Source: Acanthacorydalis orientalis
Lineage: Eukaryota > Arthropoda > Insecta > Megaloptera > Corydalidae
DNA: 64,000 bases
Direction of reading: 5' to 3'
Assembly: GCA_034766995.1 (NCBI GenBank)
Contig: CM068313.1
Span: 7,507,461-7,571,460 of the forward strand
The notes beneath the pieces were generated by a model. The model worked only from the letters and a program-made list of their open reading frames with translations. It was not told the DNA's origin and did not search any database. The translations under genes and the position numbers were made by a program. Of the stretch, positions 60,164 to 64,000 are shown one piece after another; the first letter of the stretch is position 1, and each line of letters begins with the position of its first letter.

Positions 60164-61287
60164 AAAATAAAATTTATATATATTTATATATATATACACA
60201 CACACACATATATATATATATATATGTTTATATATGAACAAATATATATTCTTAAATAATTATATATACACATTTGTATATACACATTGACATCAATGTC
60301 ATGAATAATTTTTCACTTATTACCAGACATTAAATAAAATACTGTTATAAATAGAGAATTAGAGTGATAAATTTTATTCTTACAGGACATTAAGCATGAA
60401 ATATGGCGAAAACAATTACCTCAAAATAAGAATCCGTATAAAAATGCAACAATCACATCACTATACACAAAATTCAAACCACAAACATATGAAGCACGAA
60501 ACACAAACACATAAACACAGAATATAGAATAAACACACAACAATGCAACAAATCGCAAACACGACGAGAAAATTTCTGGAAAGTATGAAAAATACGTATG
60601 TATTTGAACCGGGAAAACGTTACGGCACTTGTATACAAATCACATAACATGCACCGAATCGCAAGAGACGTACAATAATAAACCGCGAAACACAGTGAAC
60701 GCAGATCACACACTGAAGAGAACCAATAGTTAGCGTTTGTTGAAGACACTGCAGAAGAAGTGGAAGGGTGTTTTAGACGATGTTGTTGATATGCGATTCC
60801 CACATGAACATATTATGCATTGGCGGTGTTGTTTTGAGCAGCACGCGACTAACACGCTTTTCATCACCCATTAACGAATGACAGACGGTCGTCTTTTCGT
60901 CGACGCCAAACGTCACATACGTACAATAACAGCGAAAAAATGATGATTGTATATCTTGTATCGGGAGCCTCGGAGCTATATATGCAATAATATATTCTAT
61001 AATACACATTCCATGTTATAGATTATTAAGTTTGATACAAATTCAATGTATTGACTACGCATACGGAGTGGAATTGTAACCCCTGGATACCGGTATGTGA
61101 ATATTTGAAGAGTATACAAAATGGATTGGTTTTGTGTATTGTGTGTCGAAATTGAAACGTCTGTTGATGTAAAAGACATATTCGCATCGACAGTCATAGA
61201 TGGTTCGATACTTTTCGACTACAGTAAAAATTTAATACGCAGTTACAGAAATAACTACTTTTTTCTAGTTTAGTTTCAATTTTAATT
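60164..61287. other. Microsatellite then CpG-richer island
   Basis: 60175-60232 is a TA/CA compound repeat. From about 60460 to 61210 the sequence is much more balanced and CpG-containing (GGGAAAACGTTACGGCACTT, CAGACGGTCGTCTTTTCGTC, GGGAGCCTCGGAGCTATATA). Its 109-, 78- and 66-codon minus-strand frames show no recognisable domain. As at 39.5-40.1 kb, this could be a host promoter or exon, or simply unique DNA. Confidence 0.4.
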
Positions 61288-61349
<62 letters not shown>

Positions 61350-61350
61350 C

Positions 61351-61400
<50 letters not shown>
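61288..61400. repeat. (TA)n/(TATACA)n compound microsatellite
   Basis: About 113 bp. TA blocks flank four or so CATATA units in the middle. It is the longest simple-repeat tract in the window. Confidence 0.95.
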
Positions 61401-61403
<3 letters not shown>

Positions 61404-61919
61404 TGAATAATGATCAAATAATATAGAATGTCTTTTACATTTAAAGCACCACATAGGTCATCCATAAAAATTAACAATTTAAATATGGATTAAACGATTC
61501 ACCGATATGTTTTTTTTAATTTAGAAATAAAAAGTATTGTTTTTATGGCGTTTGAAAAAAATGATTACTATTTTATTAATTGAAAGTAATTGCTTGAAAT
61601 AATATCTAATTGTTTTTCAGAGTACAAATTTTATTTCTTTACAACAAATGAACTTATATCTATATCTGATATTTAAAAAGATAATTTAATCTATTCTTCA
61701 AGGTTGAAAATGTATTGGGAATACAATCTTTGATAAAAATAGATAAAATTTAAAATTAATGAGTATCTGTACATCGTAAATAGTAAAATAAATCATAAGT
61801 ATTACAGAGAGTTCTAAGTTTCAACTTAAAAACTATTTTTTTATGACGACCTTTTCTGAGAAACGTATTATTTATAAAAGTTCTTTTGAGCGTAAATATA
61901 CTTCACAATTCAGTTCTGA

Positions 61920-62195
61920 TACTGTAGCTTAATTCATATTCGCAAATAAATTGTTTGTTCATCCCATTAACAGCAAACAATTCTTCTTATCAAAATTGTT
62001 TAAAAAATAATTATTGAACATGTCAAGATACTAAAACATCTGAATCAGAATTTTTCTGTGCCTTGATGCTCTGAGAGTAATAAGATACCCATAAAATTCA
62101 ATCAAAAACAATCAATTATCATTTACTGAACATTTTTAATCATAAAGATTTCTATAGTTTGTGAAATGAAAATAGATTTGTGAAAATAAGTATGG
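61920..62195. repeat. Palindromic repeat P1, two-arm copy
   Basis: The left arm has TACTGTAGCTTAATTCATAT, TTATCAAAATTGTTTAAAAA and TTATTGAACATG. The right arm is its inverse: TTCAATCAAAAACAATCAAT, TATCATTTACTGAACATTTT, TAATCATAAAGATTTCTATA and GTTTGTGAAATGAAAATAGA. The spacer holds CCTTGATGCTCTGAGAGTAA. Confidence 0.6.
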
Positions 62196-64000
62196 CTTTA
62201 ATAGTCAAATACTGAAAATGTACTGGTGGTTTGTGACATTCATCCTACCAGTGTAAGAATTTTAGAGTTCTATTACTAAAGGTAAAATTCATACATAACT
62301 TTAAAGACATCTCGGATGCATAAGCATTTTAGAATTAATTCAAATATAAAAACCCAGGAAACGATAAAGTCGCTGTTCAATTCATGTAAAGATATTACAT
62401 TAATTAATATTTCTTCTATGGCCTGTCATCAATATACAAACAAATTAGCCTTTGGCTTATAAATATTAAACAGTACTGATGATTAAGATACATACTTAAA
62501 TATATATGTGTGTAAAAGAATATAAATATTCTGTAAACATAAATTATTAGATGGAAGAATGTTGACTTTTTAGAATTTTATTTTTTCTAATAGTTAAAAA
62601 TGAATATTTTTAAAACTTTCATATAGTAGTAAATAGTATAATTCTTAAGTTTGTATACGTTATAATTTTTATAATAAATATTCCATAAATTTAAGGGAAG
62701 AAAAAATGTAGATAATCATAATGAAAAAAAAACAAAACATATTTATTGTACATTTAAAGTCTCTAGGCCATATTGTTCGAAGCTAGGTTAAGCAAAATTT
62801 AATTTAAAAAGAAATGTATTTTGAATTGACATATTTTACATTACATACTGATTAAAGCTTTTTCGGAAATACTATCTAGTTTGTTCTGAATTTAACGGAC
62901 TAATTGGTGGAAATGTATATTAATTTCGAATATCTGTAATGAAATCATAACTCAACTAAAACATTTAATTTCAATTATATTTTTTGGTATCAATGAATAA
63001 TAATCTTTCTGGAAAATATAAAATAAGAGTAATAACATGGAATTTCAAGATAAAATTTCAAGTCGTTAAACGTATTCAAAGTTTTGAAATTAAATATTTT
63101 TATACACATATACTTTGATTTTACAAATCGATAGCCCTTCTTCGTTCTCGTCTTTGCTTTTTTATATGTTTTAGCCTAAACAATAATCTTTCAGTTATTT
63201 ATCTGCAGTTAATTGATATTTTGATTCGATTTGTTTTTATCTAGCAATTGTAAGATGTTACACAATTATAGGGCAAATGTCACAAACGTTTATTCAATAA
63301 ATACAAAAACCATTAAATCGATAATTTGTTGTATATTTAAATCAATAAATATATTTCTTTTACAACGCTTTAAAAAATATTAAAAAGACTTTCTAAAACG
63401 TACGATCACTATCAAAATAGTCATAAAAAAATTTCAGTGATTTTTTTCTTTTCCAACACATATTTTTATATTACTCAGAATTACTGATTTTCATGATTAA
63501 ACATTGTTAATCATAAAAAGACTACATAATATTACACAATTTTTTCCAGCCACGATTACAGTAATAATTGAATGAAATCTAAAAAATGATATAATCTTCA
63601 ATCGAAGACTATAAAAACAAAATCATCATTTATTTTCAAGAACATTATCAATCATATCTTTGTAAACCCAACAAAATAAACAATAGTAATGATTAATTTT
63701 ATAACATTTAGATCAGACTACTTTTTGAAATGTCGATTATCAATTTAAAATTTACATCAGTTTTAATATCAATATTTAATACTTATTTTGTTTTGTATTC
63801 TATAGATGTACATGAAAGATAAAATACATGCAATTAGATGTATTAACCGTTTTAGCTTTTACGATATTGTTTACTGTTTATATCTGTATTTTTACCAATT
63901 AAAATAAGTAAGAGAGATAAGAGTTAGAGTTTTAATCAATAAAGTATTGACTATTCTTTTTTTAAAAAAAACAGCCTTATTAAAGGTCATTTTATATAAA
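62196..64000. other. AT-rich stretch, nothing recognised
   Basis: No coding, RNA or transposon feature can be supported up to the right edge. Confidence 0.55.

Noticed and set aside
60474..60803. 109-codon minus-strand frame
   Set aside because: No recognisable motif and no second supporting exon; kept only as part of the unassigned island.

Overview
This is a strongly AT-rich eukaryotic window, roughly three quarters A+T by eye. Nothing in it looks prokaryotic: there are no operons, no dense open reading frames, and no rRNA, tRNA or CRISPR. It is packed with long (TA)n microsatellites and with decayed class II transposons, mainly mariner and also hAT and piggyBac, plus a few fragments of non-LTR retrotransposons. 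That mix fits an insect genome, and a bee-like or other AT-rich hymenopteran is my best inference; no host gene is available to confirm it. I found no intact host protein-coding gene. The window reads as intergenic or intronic DNA.

The main player is a mariner deletion derivative that behaves like a MITE, called family A here. Its ends begin TTAGGTGTACAAATTAATTC. At least fourteen copies or pieces lie between 4.8 and 56.9 kb, on both strands. Most full-length copies are about 450-525 bp and share one internal deletion, which joins the first ~55 codons of a mariner transposase to its last ~35 codons. One copy (42.3 kb) reads a little past that junction. One copy (19.6-20.8 kb) was later split by a 674-bp hAT element with a perfect 8-bp target duplication. 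One copy (56.3 kb) carries a (TA)n array inside its coding remnant.

Other mariner lineages are present. There is a full-length 1280-bp dead element with both ends at 37.55-38.83 kb. Three 5'-end pieces of a TTAGGTTGG-type family lie at 1.67, 18.7-19.0 and 40.7 kb. Two C-terminal pieces of one subfamily lie at the left edge and at 38.97-39.38 kb. Single remnants lie at 11.5-12.2, 24.5 and 32.4 kb. A piggyBac-like relic is at 7.85-8.40 kb. LINE 3' coding relics lie at 27.7-28.04 kb (CCHC zinc knuckle) and 36.2-36.5 kb.

The clearest structure not explained by a named transposon is a long inverted repeat at 45.63-46.31 kb. Its ~232-bp arms are about 87% identical, the ~213-bp loop is less AT-rich, and each arm can be read as a related short peptide. 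Two further palindromic repeat families are dispersed through the window. GC- and CpG-richer islands at about 21.6, 39.5-40.1, 43.6, 47.0 and 60.5-61.2 kb are the likeliest places for host regulatory or exonic sequence, but nothing in them is recognisable. The right end (57-61.5 kb) is unusually dense in long (TA)n arrays.
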